From assembly GCA_036346225.1 (NCBI GenBank), contig JARFIW010001104.1:9884001-9948000 (forward strand): 64,000 bases of DNA. Direction: 5' to 3'. The notes below the pieces were generated by a model that searched no databases, was not told where the DNA came from, and saw nothing but the letters and a program-made list of their open reading frames with translations. The first letter of the stretch is position 1. The number at the start of each line of letters is the position of its first letter. Made by a program: the position numbers and the translations under genes. This document shows, piece after piece, positions 41,269 through 54,140 of the stretch. The DNA is from Platerodrilus igneus. Lineage: Eukaryota > Arthropoda > Insecta > Coleoptera > Lycidae.

Positions 41269-44200
41269 CATCAACATTAGGTTTTCAGTCCTGGAACTGG
41301 TTAGACGCGTAGTCTCATTGTTTCCTATTCCTAACTAACCTACACAATTCCCGGAAATTTCCAGTCTGCATCTATCACTATCTGATCTCGGTCTACATCT
41401 ACCTCTTTTTTCCTTTTTCTGCTTGTAATATATCCCATACTATGCCCCAAAAATGCCTTAGGACGTATTCCGCCCTTTTATTTCTTCTATTTTTTCCCCA
41501 GATATCCTTGTTCCCCTACTATTTCTATAACCTATTTGTTATTAACTTTGTCTGTCCATGCTGTCATCCTCATACATCATTTCAAAAGGCTGCCACCATT
41601 TTTCTGTCTGCTTTTCAGACTGCCCGTATTTCACAGGCATACTGTGCTGTGTTCCACACATATGCTTTCAACATTTTTCCTCTTGTTCTATGTTTGTTGT
41701 CTTTTGTCATAGGCGCTGTTCTTTTTTGTTAGATGCAGTTCGGTCCCCTTCGATTCTTTTACAATTATGTACCCTTCTCCGACATTCAGTGGTAGTGAAT
41801 GAAGGTAAGCAAGTTCCCCCAGCACTTAAACATTTACCGATTTAATATTTTTTTAATATATTTTTTCGCACAGTCAACATTAGTTGCAGATATTTCACAA
41901 CCATCGCCTGAAGTTGTTTATAATAGTCATCATATTTATCCGCGCTTATTCCCTGAAATTCTCACACAGCTTGTGTACAGCTCGGTTCCCCTTCTATTGT
42001 TTCTAATTTTATGCTCTATTTCATCGAGATCCAGTGAAGGGGGTTAAGTAGCCTGTGGCTGCCAAGATCCCCCAACATTTAGATATTTGCCGAAATAATA
42101 GTTTTCCAGTAAAACCTTTCACACAATTAACATTAGTTGAGAATATTGCCCAACCAATTCTTGTAGTTGCTTATAATAATTATCATGTTTAATTACAGTT
42201 ACTTTCATCGTCACTAATTTATCCATCTTGGGACTGGTTGGATGCGTATTTTCATTGATTTCAATTCTGAGCTAGCCTATACATTTCTCTGAAACTCTTA
42301 CAGCCTACATCTTTCACTATCTGTGTGCAGTAGTCTAACATAGGTCTACCTCTTCTTCTCTTTTTTCCTATCTCTGCTTCTAATATATTTCGCACTATTC
42401 CCTCATGCCGTAGTATGTGGCCTATCTTCCTATCTCTTTTATTTTTTTACCGTTTTCCGCATATTTCTTTCTTCCCCTAACATTTTTAGTACCTCTTCGT
42501 TCTTAACTATGTCTGTCCATGATATTTTCATCATACGTCTGTAGCACCACATTTCAAAGGCTTCTACCTTTTTCATGTCCGCTTTTCCTAATGTCCAGGC
42601 TTCACAGCCGTACAGTGCTGTGCTCCACGCATATGTTTTAAGCAATCTTTTCCTTGTTTCTATGTTTGTGGTCTTTGAACACAGTAGTTGCTTTTTCTTG
42701 TTAAATGTAGCACGGCCTTGTGCTAATCTTTGTTTTATATCTTTTGTGCTTTTCTCATCCTGCGTTATTTGGCTTCTTAGGTAACAGAAATCCTTAACCT
42801 CTTGTATGTTCGTGTTACGTATTTGTATTCTTGTTTTTGGTTTATTTTCCCCTCCTTTTCATACTAGTACTTTAGTTTTAGTTTTGTTAATTTTCATACC
42901 GTATCTCTCTGCTAGAACCGTTTCCATTTCATTAAGAGCAGCTTCTAACTCTTCCTTGCTAGACGCTAATACCGCTATATCATCTGCAAATCTAAGCATA
43001 TCAATTTTTTGTCCCTGCATAGTAATTCCAAATGTCTTTCTGCATTTGACAGTATTCATGTATTCAATGTATTCAATGTACAAGTTAAAAATTAATGGGG
43101 ATAGGGCACATCCCTGTCTCATCCCTTTCCTAATGTTTACTTCTCTACGTTCCTGCTCTAATTCTATTTCTACTGTTTGCTCTTTGTATAGGCTATGTAC
43201 TATTCGTCTATCCCTATAACTCATTCCAATCTTTTTGAGTATTTCGAACATTTTTTTTACATTTTACATTGTCGAATGCTTTTTCCAGATCTACAAACAC
43301 TATATACACGCTTTCCCCCCTTTTCTATTGTTTTCTCTATTATCATTCTCAGAGCTAAAATAGCCTCAGGTATTCCCCTGCTTCGCCTAAACCCAAATTG
43401 GCCGTCTCCTACTATTTCTTTAGCCCGTTTTTCCATTCATCTTTGTACAATTCTAGTTAATATTTTTGATACGTGTGCTGTCAAACTTATTGTTCGAAAA
43501 TTTTCACATCTATCCGCGCCTTTCTTTTTTGGTATAGTTACTATGATGTTACGTTTGAAATCTTTGGATATCTCGCCTGCCTCATGCATATAGCTCACAA
43601 GTTGGAAGAGACGTTCTGTTACTGCTTGTCCAGCAGCTTTTAAGGTTTCTGCTTGCACCTTATCTGTACCCGGCGCCTTACCATTTTTCAGACCCTTTAA
43701 TGCTTATTCAAACTTATCTCTAGGTATAAGATATGTCTGATTCGTGTTCTAATGCATTTAGTTCCTCTCCTGCATATAAGTTCCCTATATATTCTTGCCA
43801 TCTACCCACTTTCTCTACATTTTCTATCAAGATGTTTCCTCCCACGTTCCTTATATTTTTGCTATACGGTTTTATATCCCTAAAATTGATTCTAATTAGT
43901 TTGTATGCTTCATTTAGCTTTCCTGCATTTGCGAATAATTTCTCATTTTATGGCTTTGTATCTCTGTTTGCCTGTTTCGTCTGATTTATTTTTGTATTTT
44001 CGTTTTTCTTCTATTAAATTCAGGATAATCTTTGCTATCCATGGTTTTTTATTTTCTTTTTGTGTATACCCCAGAATTTCTCTGGCCGCCATGTCTAGGC
44101 TGGATTTAATGTTATTCCATTCTGTTTCTACTTTCTTAGTATCAGACATTTTCCCGATAACTTTGAGCAATTCATTTTACTTTTTTTCGAATCTTTCTTG

Positions 44201-44644
44201 AATATCTTTATCTTTTAGTTTCTCTCGGTCCAAGTACCTTTTTCTATCTCTTGTTTCAAATTTTTAAATTTAAGTGCGGCCTTCATAATTACGATGTTGT
44301 GGTCAGTATCTATATCTGCTTCTGGGTAGCTTCTACAGTCTTTTACTTGATTCCTAAACCGTTGTCTAACAAGAATGTAATCTATTTGATATCTTCGTAT
44401 ATCTCCTGGCATCTTCCACGTATATCGTCTTCTAGCATGATGTTGAAATAATGTGTTTGTGATGATTAAATTGTTCTTGGCGCAAAATTCTACCAGTCCA
44501 TTTCCCCTGTCGTTTCTCGTGCTTAAACCAAATAAACCTACTACCGCTTCTTCCCTACCTTCATCTACCACTGCATTAAAATCCCCCGTTTCACCTGTTC
44601 TAGTAATTTAGAACTTCAGCAAGGTGCAGGTCCATTCAAAATGG
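41269..44644 (-). mobile_element. Compound RTE-like LINE, inverted copy with internal deletions
   Basis: The 5' end at 44,644 reads CCATTTTGAATGG, as in the plus copy. After 58 bp of leader it jumps to the endonuclease (GGGGGATTTTAATGC), missing ~775 bp. The minus-strand frames then give the endonuclease end and linker, RT (RQGCALSPLIFNLYIE at ~43,110, FADD near 42,990, ALYGCEAW near 42,610), the ORF end near 42,250, and the spacer/RT-tail alternation to 41,269. A ~65-bp deletion lies near 43,920. The region FVDLEKAFDNV is intact at the DNA level but followed by a frameshift. The flanking 12-bp duplication shows the compound structure inserted as one unit. Confidence 0.92.
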
Positions 44645-44656
44645 ATTTGAATGCAT

Positions 44657-45164
44657 ACCTATCTACTAATTTTGCGAATAATTTTACACATTTCCCATTT
44701 TCTTTTACATTCAGGAAAGTGTTTGTAGTCTATAACTGCCACCAAACGGAATATGATTTACAGTTCGCGGTTATGTTTTGCATAGCCGCAGATGAATAAA
44801 CCAACACACGCTACCATTATGCAGCGCAAGTTTTTCGTAGTACATACATGACTACTTCATGAAATATTGAACCTTGCTCGTATTTGGAAGAGAAATTCGC
44901 ACATTACGAATTTATCGTTTATCGTTAGTAAACGGCTAAATTAGTTTCCGATAAACTGATTGCGTAATTGTAATTCGACTGTCAGTTGAATCTTGACTTT
45001 TGGTTTTTATGGATCATCTCACCTGATGTATTTGGCAGAATAAAACCTTCCTAGACTACCGATAAAACGTTCTCATTTCAGTTTTTTCTGAGTTTGTCGA
45101 TTTGTCTTTGTCAACCGTAAGCTTTGGAGATGATAACGAAACGCAATACATTTTACCTCTGTCG
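44657..45164. other. Anonymous sequence
   Basis: No feature recognised. Confidence 0.5.
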
Positions 45165-45560
45165 TCATTTTATCAACATCCACTTGCAGGTAATGGTTTT
45201 CAAAAGCGTTTGTTTAGAAATCTACTCTTTTTTTGTGGATATCAAAGTCCGTCGTTCTTAGTAAGACCTACAGCAGCGGAAATCATAAATCCATTTACGC
45301 GTGGCCTACTTGAGGGCTAAAATCCCTTCGAAAATACGAAAACCTCGAGTTTACCGGAAAATCCTTCATAGAGAAATAAAACTTTAGGTAAAAGGTGCTT
45401 TAAATTCTTAATGAAATGTAGCTTTCTACTTTCACTATTTTCGCATACTCTTATGTTCGATTCTGGTCGATATCAATTTATGACTAACACAAAGAAAGTG
45501 CATATAATGTAAGAACGTCGCAGTTCGAATTTATTAAGTAGAATTTGGAGAACGTAAGAA
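45165..45560 (+). repeat. Dispersed repeat shared with 30,230-30,760
   Basis: See the first copy. A 72-codon plus frame (45,102-45,320) covers part of it, ending INPFTRGLLEG; the related sequence at 30.3 kb shares the TAAATCCATT core but is out of frame. Possible relic of a retroelement protein, not identified. Confidence 0.55.
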
Positions 45561-45670
45561 TTTTATAGGAATACATTTCCATTCATATGAGCTTTGAATA
45601 TATGATTTTATTTGTAACATTGTCAAACCTAGTGCGAACAGTTTCAACGATATGTCTTTATAGTGAAGAT

Positions 45671-47096
45671 TGTTACGTTCAAAACCCTGCAAACAATTTT
45701 TCCTGCATTTATTTTTAAAATGCCCTAAAATTCCTCAACAAGCTCAATTTCCCGCCATTTGAATTAGTATTATTTAATAAAATTTCTCAAGTAATTACTT
45801 TATACAAAGGTTTGCTTTATAAAATCAAACAGCTGCCTAGGAAGCATTACGTTACAAAGCAGTTGCAATATTTCCTAGCACCTGCAGTGATTACATTTTA
45901 ATTAAAGGTGCATGTAAATGCACAGCTTTCTTCTAAAAGATAAGACCTTACCACCTGCCTACATCTGCTTACAATGGACTTGTTATCTGGTATTCTGCAG
46001 CTGTTAAGATGTTACAAAGTAACAAAATTGTTCTCCTTTATTTAAAACCCTTTGATAATTACGTTATCTGCTTGTTGGCAAGCTGCTACAGTTTGTATTT
46101 CGGCAGCTGTTGTCTGGAAATTCTGCACACATGGTAATTCGGCGATATCTTTGAAAATCAAATACCCTACCCCCATACATGATTCTTGCCTTATAAAATA
46201 GAGACCGTGCTTTGAAAGAGACGAATTACCGAAAAGATGCCCGTTGTAAAGTCGCGCTATTAGAAATGCCCTCTGTGCTTGTATAAGTAAAGTTGGTGGT
46301 TTCAGCATGCAGTCAGCCCATAGAGAAATGCAGCCGCATTTTTCCAGCGTTAAGATGACACCAGCACGAAACTGATTGTGCAAGGTACAGTTTTTTTCCA
46401 TAATTCTTTTATGCTGCTGTGAAGAAAAGACTTTACATTTGCTGCTATTGCTTATAATTATCCGATAATTGGCACCACTCCCTTACAAAACTTACATACA
46501 CGATGCACGAACAACTAGGTTATTATTCTATAAATTAAAAAGTAATTAATCAATGGTTATGTTGGAGTCCGTTTTACTGTTCCTTTTGTTTTTCTGAACT
46601 TATGCCTCAATTTAAAAGTATTTAATATATGATTAATTTAAGTTAGGGTGTCTAATTTTAATATTGTATTATTTCTGAGAAGGTGCACGTCACAAAGCAG
46701 CATGTACATATAATTTAGGTATATTTCTTTTTCTAGATTTACTGTACAGTTTGTTTTATTTTCTTTTATATGTATTTAAGTTGAACCATTAAGTAGCTAT
46801 TTAGATTATAAGATGTTATATTTGCTTACCAATTTTTATATGTTATGACATAATCACGATTACGCAACTTATTTATTTTATTGCTTTGTAAATAATCTTC
46901 AAGATTCGATGTTATCAATAGAGTATCTTAGAGGTTTCCAATGTGTTTTTCTGTTTTTACCCACGCCCCTCTCCGGCGTTTTTGAGCTAGCCCGAATTCT
47001 ACCATTCTGTCCCCGTTTTGTTGCGGTGTTCGGCGTAAACGATTTCTTCACTTACTTTTACTGTTTTCTTTTGTGTTTGCGCGGAATACCGTAACA
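45671..47096 (+). mobile_element. Solo-LTR-like repeat, copy B, with 4-bp target duplication
   Basis: 1,426 bp, TGTTACG...CGTAACA, flanked by AGAT on both sides (45,667-45,670 and 47,097-47,100). No internal coding region. The 7-bp inverted ends and 4-bp duplication fit an LTR of a Ty3/gypsy-type element; the parent element is not in the window. Confidence 0.75.
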
Positions 47097-47100
47097 AGAT

Positions 47101-48599
47101 CGACTCCTACTTTGTATCGCAGGTTTCCGATGAAACTCACCTGGAGGAAGCACTGTTGAAACAGTCGTACGTTCATCATTGAAATTATTGACAAATTAAT
47201 ATAAGGTGATAATTAGACGTATTTGTTATTGCCCCGAATTTTGATCCTGAGTGAAAACTTCAAAAAATTTGTATATTTTTTATAGATTTTTCGAAATAAT
47301 GTACGAGAAGAGGGATGATTTTTTTTAGTTGAAAACATTTCTAAAGTATGTTGAACATAAAAATTTTTTAGGGATTGAATAGTTTGCTGTAATACTGCCT
47401 GTGATGGCTAACTAAAACTTAAAACTTAAATCATATAACATTTTATACGAATTTAAAAATAATGTGGAATAATGTTAGTAAAGGGCGAGGCATAGAAATA
47501 TCCCTACTTCCAGAAGCGCATTCCAAACAATCTGTAGATCGAAGATTTGTATTAATACGTTTTCTCTGCGACATCAATCACTGCATAACCCTGGACGTAA
47601 GTTATTACGCCCCAAATTTGAATGCAACTATTGCTGTAAGGGATAAAGCTAACAAAGTAGTAAAAATATGCCAGGGGCTTACCTGCTTATTCGAATCACC
47701 CACGACTTGAGCTTCGGGAGGTCAAGGTTGCGTAGACATAGTTCCCTCTGTTTCCACAAATTCTGGAAGTGAAGTGAGTGCACCTGCACTTTTGCGGAAC
47801 ATGAGATGCTTTTTTAGGTAATTAAGGAAAGATATAGGGATACGAAGGAATCATTTCGCCCTACCTAATGCGCACACGCGTTCGATCATGTTTGATATAT
47901 GTTGTGAAGTCAATTCCTTTGTTTTAAAGGAACCTATAATCGTCAAATTTTACACATAATAGTTTAATTAAATTAAAAACGGGAAAAAAAGTTTTCCAGT
48001 ATTGGATTGAAAAATCCTCTAAGCCTAATATAAAAAGAAATTGGATGCACACAAAGGGCGTAATAGTATCTGCTATTGCCTGCAGCTTGATATCGCTCTT
48101 GTCTACTTAAAAGTTCAAACATATAAGTAAAACATAAAATTTTCCAAAATGTATAGCATTTGTTATTTAAATGCAATGTAGGTGTAGTATTTTTTAATCC
48201 TTATCGGATAGGTCCCAAACGTTATTAAGTGATGGGATATTGATCACTTAGGCTTTTATGCAAAGTCTAAATGATTATTTCAAATCGAGCTATTAATTGG
48301 TAGAAGGAAAATATAATGTTACGGTTGGCTGTGAGCTTCCAATTGTACTTGGATGCTTGAACTCATTGTTAAGGGCATCTATGTACAATTGAAAGGTTAC
48401 AGGCTCAGGTTCTATCTATGTTCTTTTTTTTTTTTCGTGCATATTAGTTGTTTTGGTTGGTAATTTGCAAAGAGAATTACTCAATGACCGAATTTGGTGT
48501 ATTTGCAGCTCGTCTATTGTCTTTTTCAAAATGATAAATAAAATTTTAAAGTCATAAACAAAGTCATATACAAAGTAGGAAATTTTAATGGCAAGTGAC
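47101..48599. other. Mostly anonymous; includes one dispersed repeat
   Basis: 47,277-47,430 is repeated at 50,944-51,090. An 82-codon frame at 47,462-47,710 (plus) has no recognised domain. Nothing else found. Confidence 0.45.
47277..47430 (+). repeat. ~150-bp dispersed repeat, copy 1
   Basis: TTTTTTATAGATTTTTCGAA...GTACGAGAAGAGGGATG...ATTGAATAGTTTGCTGTA...CTGCCTGTGA also occurs at 50,944-51,090. Confidence 0.88.
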
Positions 48600-49706
48600 T
48601 CAAAATAGGCCACGACAACATTCTGTCGACGCGATTGTGTTTAATTGGGGTTCATCAGGACGAATAGTAAAGCTGTAATTTCACAAGAGAGATTTTTACA
48701 CTTGCAACTGTTGGAAATGCAATCGCCAGTACATTTGCAGTGCTTAAATCACCGACCACCTAGATGTGATTCTTTACTTGTACATTCCCGAATGGTAACA
48801 TGCTCTTCTGCAACTTTTTTGACCGTTGATATGAATGTTTCTTTGCAATTAGCAAATTAATTCCTTGCGTAGAGTATGCTTAAAGTTTCACGCTTTCTAT
48901 CGTCGATTTTAACCAGGTATACATACGTCTGGTATTTTCTTCACTCCGTTATCACCTATGTTGGTGGTAAGATATTTCAGTGATGACAGAGCCCTCATTT
49001 TTTTGGCTTGCTTCTCCAGTGATTATTTGGCTGAAATATTGACATATTGCATATCCCGTTTTTTGTTATTGAAGAAAATGGCTACTTCTCTCTCTTTGTT
49101 GTAGTTGTTCGATGGATCCAAGATGTCGAAATCCGTATTGTTTATTCTTAGTATTAGAAATACTCGTTTCGGTATTTTTCTGAAGTTGGTTGTGGGTTTC
49201 AATTTGGTTGTTGTTACTAACTTGGTAGTCAACAGCTTGGTTGTGTTGATCGACTTAGTTGACGTTATCAGCTTGTTCGTCGTTTTCATTTAAAAAAGTT
49301 TCTAGCTCTTCTTCAGTACAAAGTTCAGTAAGCGAGTTTAAAGGGAGGTAGGTATTTACTCCGACTTTAATTTTGCAGCCAAACAATGCTTCGTAAAAGC
49401 TGTGACTTGTATCCGTGCAATATGCTATGTTTTTCATAAACTGGATAAAGCGTAGTTCTTCAGATCATTTTGTCGTATTGTTAGATTCGATCCAAGTAAA
49501 ATACTTTGGTTATGACTGACTTTCAATAGGTCCTTGTGATTGAGAATGCCTGGGCATGCCATGCACAATTTGTAATTCTGACCACATCGCGCACTCTTCT
49601 TTGACAAACTTATTTTCAAATTCTCCCCATTGTCACTTTGTAAAAAGCTAGGCGCTCTGAAGATGGTAAAGATATCATCCAAGTGATATGCTACTTCTTC
49701 CGCTGT
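48600..49706 (-). pseudogene. KRBA2-like integrase relic (Ty3/gypsy-type rve core)
   Basis: The minus strand begins TAEEVAYHLDDIFTIFRAPSF, then LQSDNGENL (second catalytic Asp in SDNG), and later MKNIAYCTDTSHSFYEALFGC (the third-acid helix region with the YEA-FG motif), then an acidic tail. Farther on a Cys-rich end (HCKCTGDCISNSCKCKN) matches the cysteine tail of KRBA2-like integrase proteins. Frameshifts and stops separate the pieces, and the segment before SDNG is absent, cut by a LINE 3' fragment at 49,711. Confidence 0.7.
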
Positions 49707-49710
49707 TTCT

Positions 49711-49765
49711 AAATGGAGGTACGCGTCTAATCAGTTCCAGGACTGAAAGCTTACTGATGAAATAA
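49711..49765 (+). mobile_element. RTE-like LINE 3' end, short fragment
   Basis: AATGGAGGTACGCGTCTAAT...CCAGGACTGAAAGC matches 7,736-7,775. It marks the right break of the integrase relic. Confidence 0.75.
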
Positions 49766-50649
49766 GTTCTCTGAATTTTTCACTAAAACGAATTTTCATG
49801 GACTCTGGCATCGTTGCCACAAGCAACAAAATTGCGTGTAAAGGTCTATATTTATTTACGTAATAAGCCGCAAACGTACTAACTCAGCCCAACCTGCTTT
49901 GACAAAGCATCAATACGAACTATTGCATTGTTCACCATGTGGAAGCTATGGTAACACGGTAGCGTGGAAAAGAAAGGCAGTTAACGTGTCTTCTCCCACT
50001 TTTTCAGGCAGTGATGAAAGAATTATTACTTTGCCCAACTCAAACCAGCTATTATGCATAATGTCTAGACAATGTGTTTAATTTTTAATAGTTAATCGTT
50101 TTGACTAACTAATGTAATAATTATGTATAAGGACAAACTACTACATATTATCGCAGATTAGTCAGTCATATTGCCACCCTGTCTTCTAATACATAAGAAT
50201 GCTATTAGATGTGATTTTTTGTAATTTTTATGTAAGTTACGTTTAAAACATCATTTCTATATTCATTGTAACATTGTAATTATTAAATTACAGTATGCTT
50301 ACTGCTTACTTCAAATATTATCTTCGTAAAGAAACCGCTCGCAACTTAAATCAAAATAACATTTCCCGACCGAATTTAAGAATCGAATGAATGACTTAAT
50401 AAACACTTCCTTATATATACAAATTATCTATTTCCAGAATGTAGTAGAATAGTATGAAACATCGTGATGTAAGGGTTCCCAGAAAAACTCATTAGCGTCT
50501 AAAACAGCGGTGTTTTATTACCTTGTTATCTTTTCCACTTATTAGTGACGTGCACAGTTCGTCCTACTCTAACACATATATGATTATTGTGACGTCGCAT
50601 ACTAATCTAGTAATTGCGAAAGGTAATCAATTTTTATCGGCTAATTTAT
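49766..50649. other. Anonymous sequence
   Basis: No feature recognised. Confidence 0.5.
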
Positions 50650-50943
50650 GGATTTTATGGGTTTTTCGTGTTCAGACCGCTTCTTGGAATAAATGTTTCA
50701 TTTACTAATTAGATATTTGCGTAGTTCAAAATACGGGTGACTCATCCTTTCTATATTCTTGGATTTTATGGGTTTTTCGTGTTCAGACCGCTTCTTGGAA
50801 TAAATGTTTCATTTACTAATTAGATGTTTACGTAGTTCAAAATAAGGTGACTCATCCTTTCTATATTCTTGGATTTGTGGGTTTTTCGTGTTCTGGCTGC
50901 TTCTCGGAATAAATGTTTCATTTCTTGATTAGATTTTTACGCA
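50650..50943 (+). repeat. Three tandem copies of a ~110-bp unit
   Basis: Units start near 50,651, 50,762 and 50,872 with GATTTTATGGGTTTTTCGTG or a variant, then CTTCTTGGAATAAATGTTTC. The third is more diverged and runs into the 50,944 repeat. Confidence 0.92.
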
Positions 50944-51090
50944 GTATATTTTTTATAGATTTTTCGAAATAATGTACGAGAAGAGGGATGATTTTTTTAG
51001 TGGAAAACATTTCTAAAGTATGTTACACATAAAAAAATTTTATAGATTGAATAGTTTGCTGTAGTACTGCCTGTGACGGCTCACTAAAAC
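50944..51090 (+). repeat. ~150-bp dispersed repeat, copy 2
   Basis: Matches 47,277-47,430. Confidence 0.88.
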
Positions 51091-52290
51091 TTTTAAATGA
51101 ATATTGCCTTGAAATGACAACGATTAACTGTGAATGTAATGGCACTTTTTGAGAGGCTGTAGTGTTTCTGATCAAATATTCTTGAAGAATTCGGTACCGT
51201 GTGTTGATTCTTAGACGAATTTTAAAAGATCCTGATAATGGTACGTTTAAAACAAAGCAACAGCAAATCAGCAACTGGTTTCTTTGAGAACTTTTGGAGA
51301 CAATAACTGCAAGGTTTTTGAAAAATTCTATTACATTTACAGACAATTATTATCATTTCAAGACAATTTTGAATTTTTGAAACCCTGGTGAGTTATCACC
51401 GGCATAGAATTGCATCAACAAACCACTTAATTACATTGAAAACTTACCGTTATCCTTTTTTTCTCAAGTTATCAAAGCAAGTACTGCTTACTGGCGGATG
51501 TATTTTATTATTAATGTAAGTGATGTATTTACACGTCAATACTGTTACGGGTAAAATGAGCATTACGTGATAAATTAATATTTGGCCTTAGGGGGCTGGG
51601 ACTCCGTAATAATTTAAGGCTGCTTCGGCTAACTACAGTCGTGCTAGAGTGGGTTCCTATGGAAGAAATAAGAAAGATGATGGAAAATTTGGAAATAGGA
51701 ATAAGAAAATGGCTGAAATACAAACAAACTACGCTACTATATTCACTTACCCTGAAAGGCTTTTTTCTTGTCATAATTGAGGAACGCCAAACTACCTGTC
51801 TCGGCAATCTCCTCCATATTATCGCTACTCGGAAAACGGTTATTCCGGATAGGTCTCTTTTGTTTCGGTTTCTTAAATTAATAATTCTATTTTACCTTTC
51901 TTTAAATTATCTCAAAACCCTTATTGAGCTTTGTCATAAATAAAGAAATTTTCAATATAAAGGCATGTCCTGAATACGATTATATCACTGGACATCCTTT
52001 TTTACAAATTTACCTACCTTGACCTATATTATAAATAATTTCAAATAAAATTCTACCTAAACTTACATTCTTTTAACGATTAATTTCGGAAATATAAACA
52101 CACTAAAAGCTACCTTAAGAAAAAAACAAACCTAATGCAGCATTCAACTAGACAGGTATTAATAATAAAAAATTTAAAAATAAAAAAGCCTTAATCCATA
52201 ACTAAGCCTACCATGCCATTGTTCTACTTTCCAATATTGATCTATACGACATATAAAATCCCAATTTATGGAAATTCTCGAACAATACAT
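51091..52290. other. Anonymous sequence
   Basis: No gene. A ~70-bp block ending GGGTTCCTATGG near 51,660 resembles 59,905-59,970. Confidence 0.45.
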
Positions 52291-53025
52291 CGATTTATTT
52301 AACTGATATTAATAAAGCTTTTAGGATGGTTAACGAAGGCATGTGCAGAATACTCAACTGCCATTCTCGTAGACACGCAAAATGTTTTGACTAGAATTAA
52401 CTCGACTGACAAGCCTGTTAACTTTAGGCACTTCCACATAACACTTTTTCATACAGTTAAGAATCTTGGTGTTATAGTCAATTCGTGCCTATCGTGGCGA
52501 CAAGAAATCTCCAGTATTTGTAGAAAGGTTATGTACTTACTTCATACTCTTAATCGCTTAAGACATTTCTTGTCTGATCAACTGAAAGTAGAACTTGTTC
52601 AGTCGTTAATTTTTCCGCTTTTTGACTATTGTGACGTACTATATACTAACTTTTCAAATATGTTTGCAGTTGCACCGCCCCTACATGGTTGTATTTGTTA
52701 TAGTTCTGACTTAAAATATCATGACAGAGTAACACCAGGTTACATGATCTATCTTGACTTAAATTGAACAATCGACGTAGGCTTCGTTTAGCTATCCTAA
52801 TTTTCAAGCTTCTAAAACATAATCTCCAATTTACCTGATGAGCACTTCTTTCTTTTTTCTAATAGACAATACAATACTAGGCGTAACTCGGCCACGCTGC
52901 CACAAACATTTTGTATACATTTCGGCGATGCCATTTAACAGTAAGATTTGTCAGAATTTAGAATTAAAATTTAAAAAGAATTTTATCATGAAGTTGATAT
53001 TTCGCCGTTGTTTGTTTTAATATCA
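52291..53025 (+). pseudogene. Jockey/CR1-type LINE reverse transcriptase, C-terminal fragment
   Basis: The frame 52,387-52,767 has the post-catalytic signature VKNLGVIVNSCLSWRQEIS...LHTLNRLRHFL, then LVQSLIFPLFDYCDVLY, typical of the thumb region of jockey-like RTs. Upstream (52,300-52,390) a related NKAFRMVNEGMCRIL segment is out of frame. Downstream pieces (RRRLRLAILIFKLL, and a Ser/Arg-rich tail to ~53,025) match the usual C-terminus with shifts. Endonuclease and catalytic YADD are missing. No poly-A or target duplication found. Confidence 0.78.
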
Positions 53026-53377
53026 CTTCCGGTGCAATTAAAAATTGATTAACATATATTCTGTGTAATGTAAATAGGATCTCATTCATTATACAGTGAA
53101 TGGTTTTTGTTATAACCTTAAAGTGAACCTCGTAAAGCTATATAGGCTAAGGATTCGCCATCGTCTGTGCATGGTAATAGCCGCTCTTACATTAGCACCC
53201 AGTTACGTGGGGCACGAATTGTTGCTCTATCTCCTCTCTTAAGGCAATATCCCTTGAGGCAAATATCCCGGAACGCTTTTTATAAGCATCTGCTACACTA
53301 ACGCCGTTTCGTAAGGCACTCTTAATATTGGCAGGTTAACCGTACAATTAGCACGGGTAAATGTTATTTAAAACTGT
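53026..53377. other. Anonymous sequence
   Basis: No feature recognised. Confidence 0.5.
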
Positions 53378-53555
53378 TCCAAGGTCCCAGGTTCGAATCT
53401 GGACACGAACCGCTTGGAGAATGTTACGTGAACATTTTTCACAAACATACGCCCTCGTTTAAATGAGAGGTAAAATATAGGCCGCGTGTTACAACCTTAG
53501 ACCTAGTTATCACACGCGAACCAACTAAGCCACGGATCCATCTCTTACATTTCTG
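53378..53555. mobile_element. Two SINE head pieces in opposite orientation
   Basis: 53,378-53,490 is a plus-strand SINE piece (AGGTTCGAATCTGG, then TTTTTCACAAACATACGCCC). 53,498-53,555 is a minus-strand head (CACACGCGAACCAACTAAGC). They meet head-on near 53,495. Confidence 0.75.
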
Positions 53556-53564
53556 GCTCTACAT

Positions 53565-53840
53565 TTGACTTTTCAATGCTCCACCCGAAGGTACTACATT
53601 AACTAGAAAGCCAGTTTTTTTACCTGGAAATTTTGAATTTTGCCGAACCCTTGCTGTTCCAAACGAGATAGGGATCTTTAACGCGTGTGGCAACACACAC
53701 ACACATGGGACTTACATTATGCCTTCAATTCGAACGAGAGCGTATTTTTGTGAAAAATGCTCGCGTAAAATTTTTCAAGAGGTCCGTGTTTGGGTTTGGG
53801 TTCAATAGTCACACACGAACCAACTACCACTGAGCTTCCC
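53565..53840 (-). mobile_element. SINE copy, second head type
   Basis: Body and 3' end as in the family. The head reads GTAGTTGGTTCGTGTGTGACTATT on the minus strand. Confidence 0.85.
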
Positions 53841-53865
53841 TTTACATCTTTGGGCCTACATTTAA

Positions 53866-54140
53866 CTTTCCACTGCTCCACTCGAAGGTACTACATTGGC
53901 CATGAAGCGAGTTTTTTACCTGGAAATTTTGAATTTTGCCGAACCCTTACTGTTCCAAGCAAGATAGGTTTTTTAACGTGCGTGGCAATATACCGACGGG
54001 ACCTACATTTTACCTCTCATCCGAACGAGGGCGTATTTTTGTAAAAATGCTCACTTAACATGTTTCAAGCGGCTCGTGTTGTGAATCGAATCAGGACCTT
54101 GGGCTTAGTAGTCACATACGAAGCAACTAAGCCGCGGATT
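53866..54140 (-). mobile_element. SINE copy, third head type
   Basis: Full body. The minus-strand head contains GCGGCTTAGTTGCTTCGTAT. The orthologous copies at 60,915 and 63,350 share a derived internal deletion that this copy lacks. Confidence 0.85.

Noticed and set aside
47462..47710. 82-codon plus frame
   Set aside because: No recognisable domain or context; likely chance.
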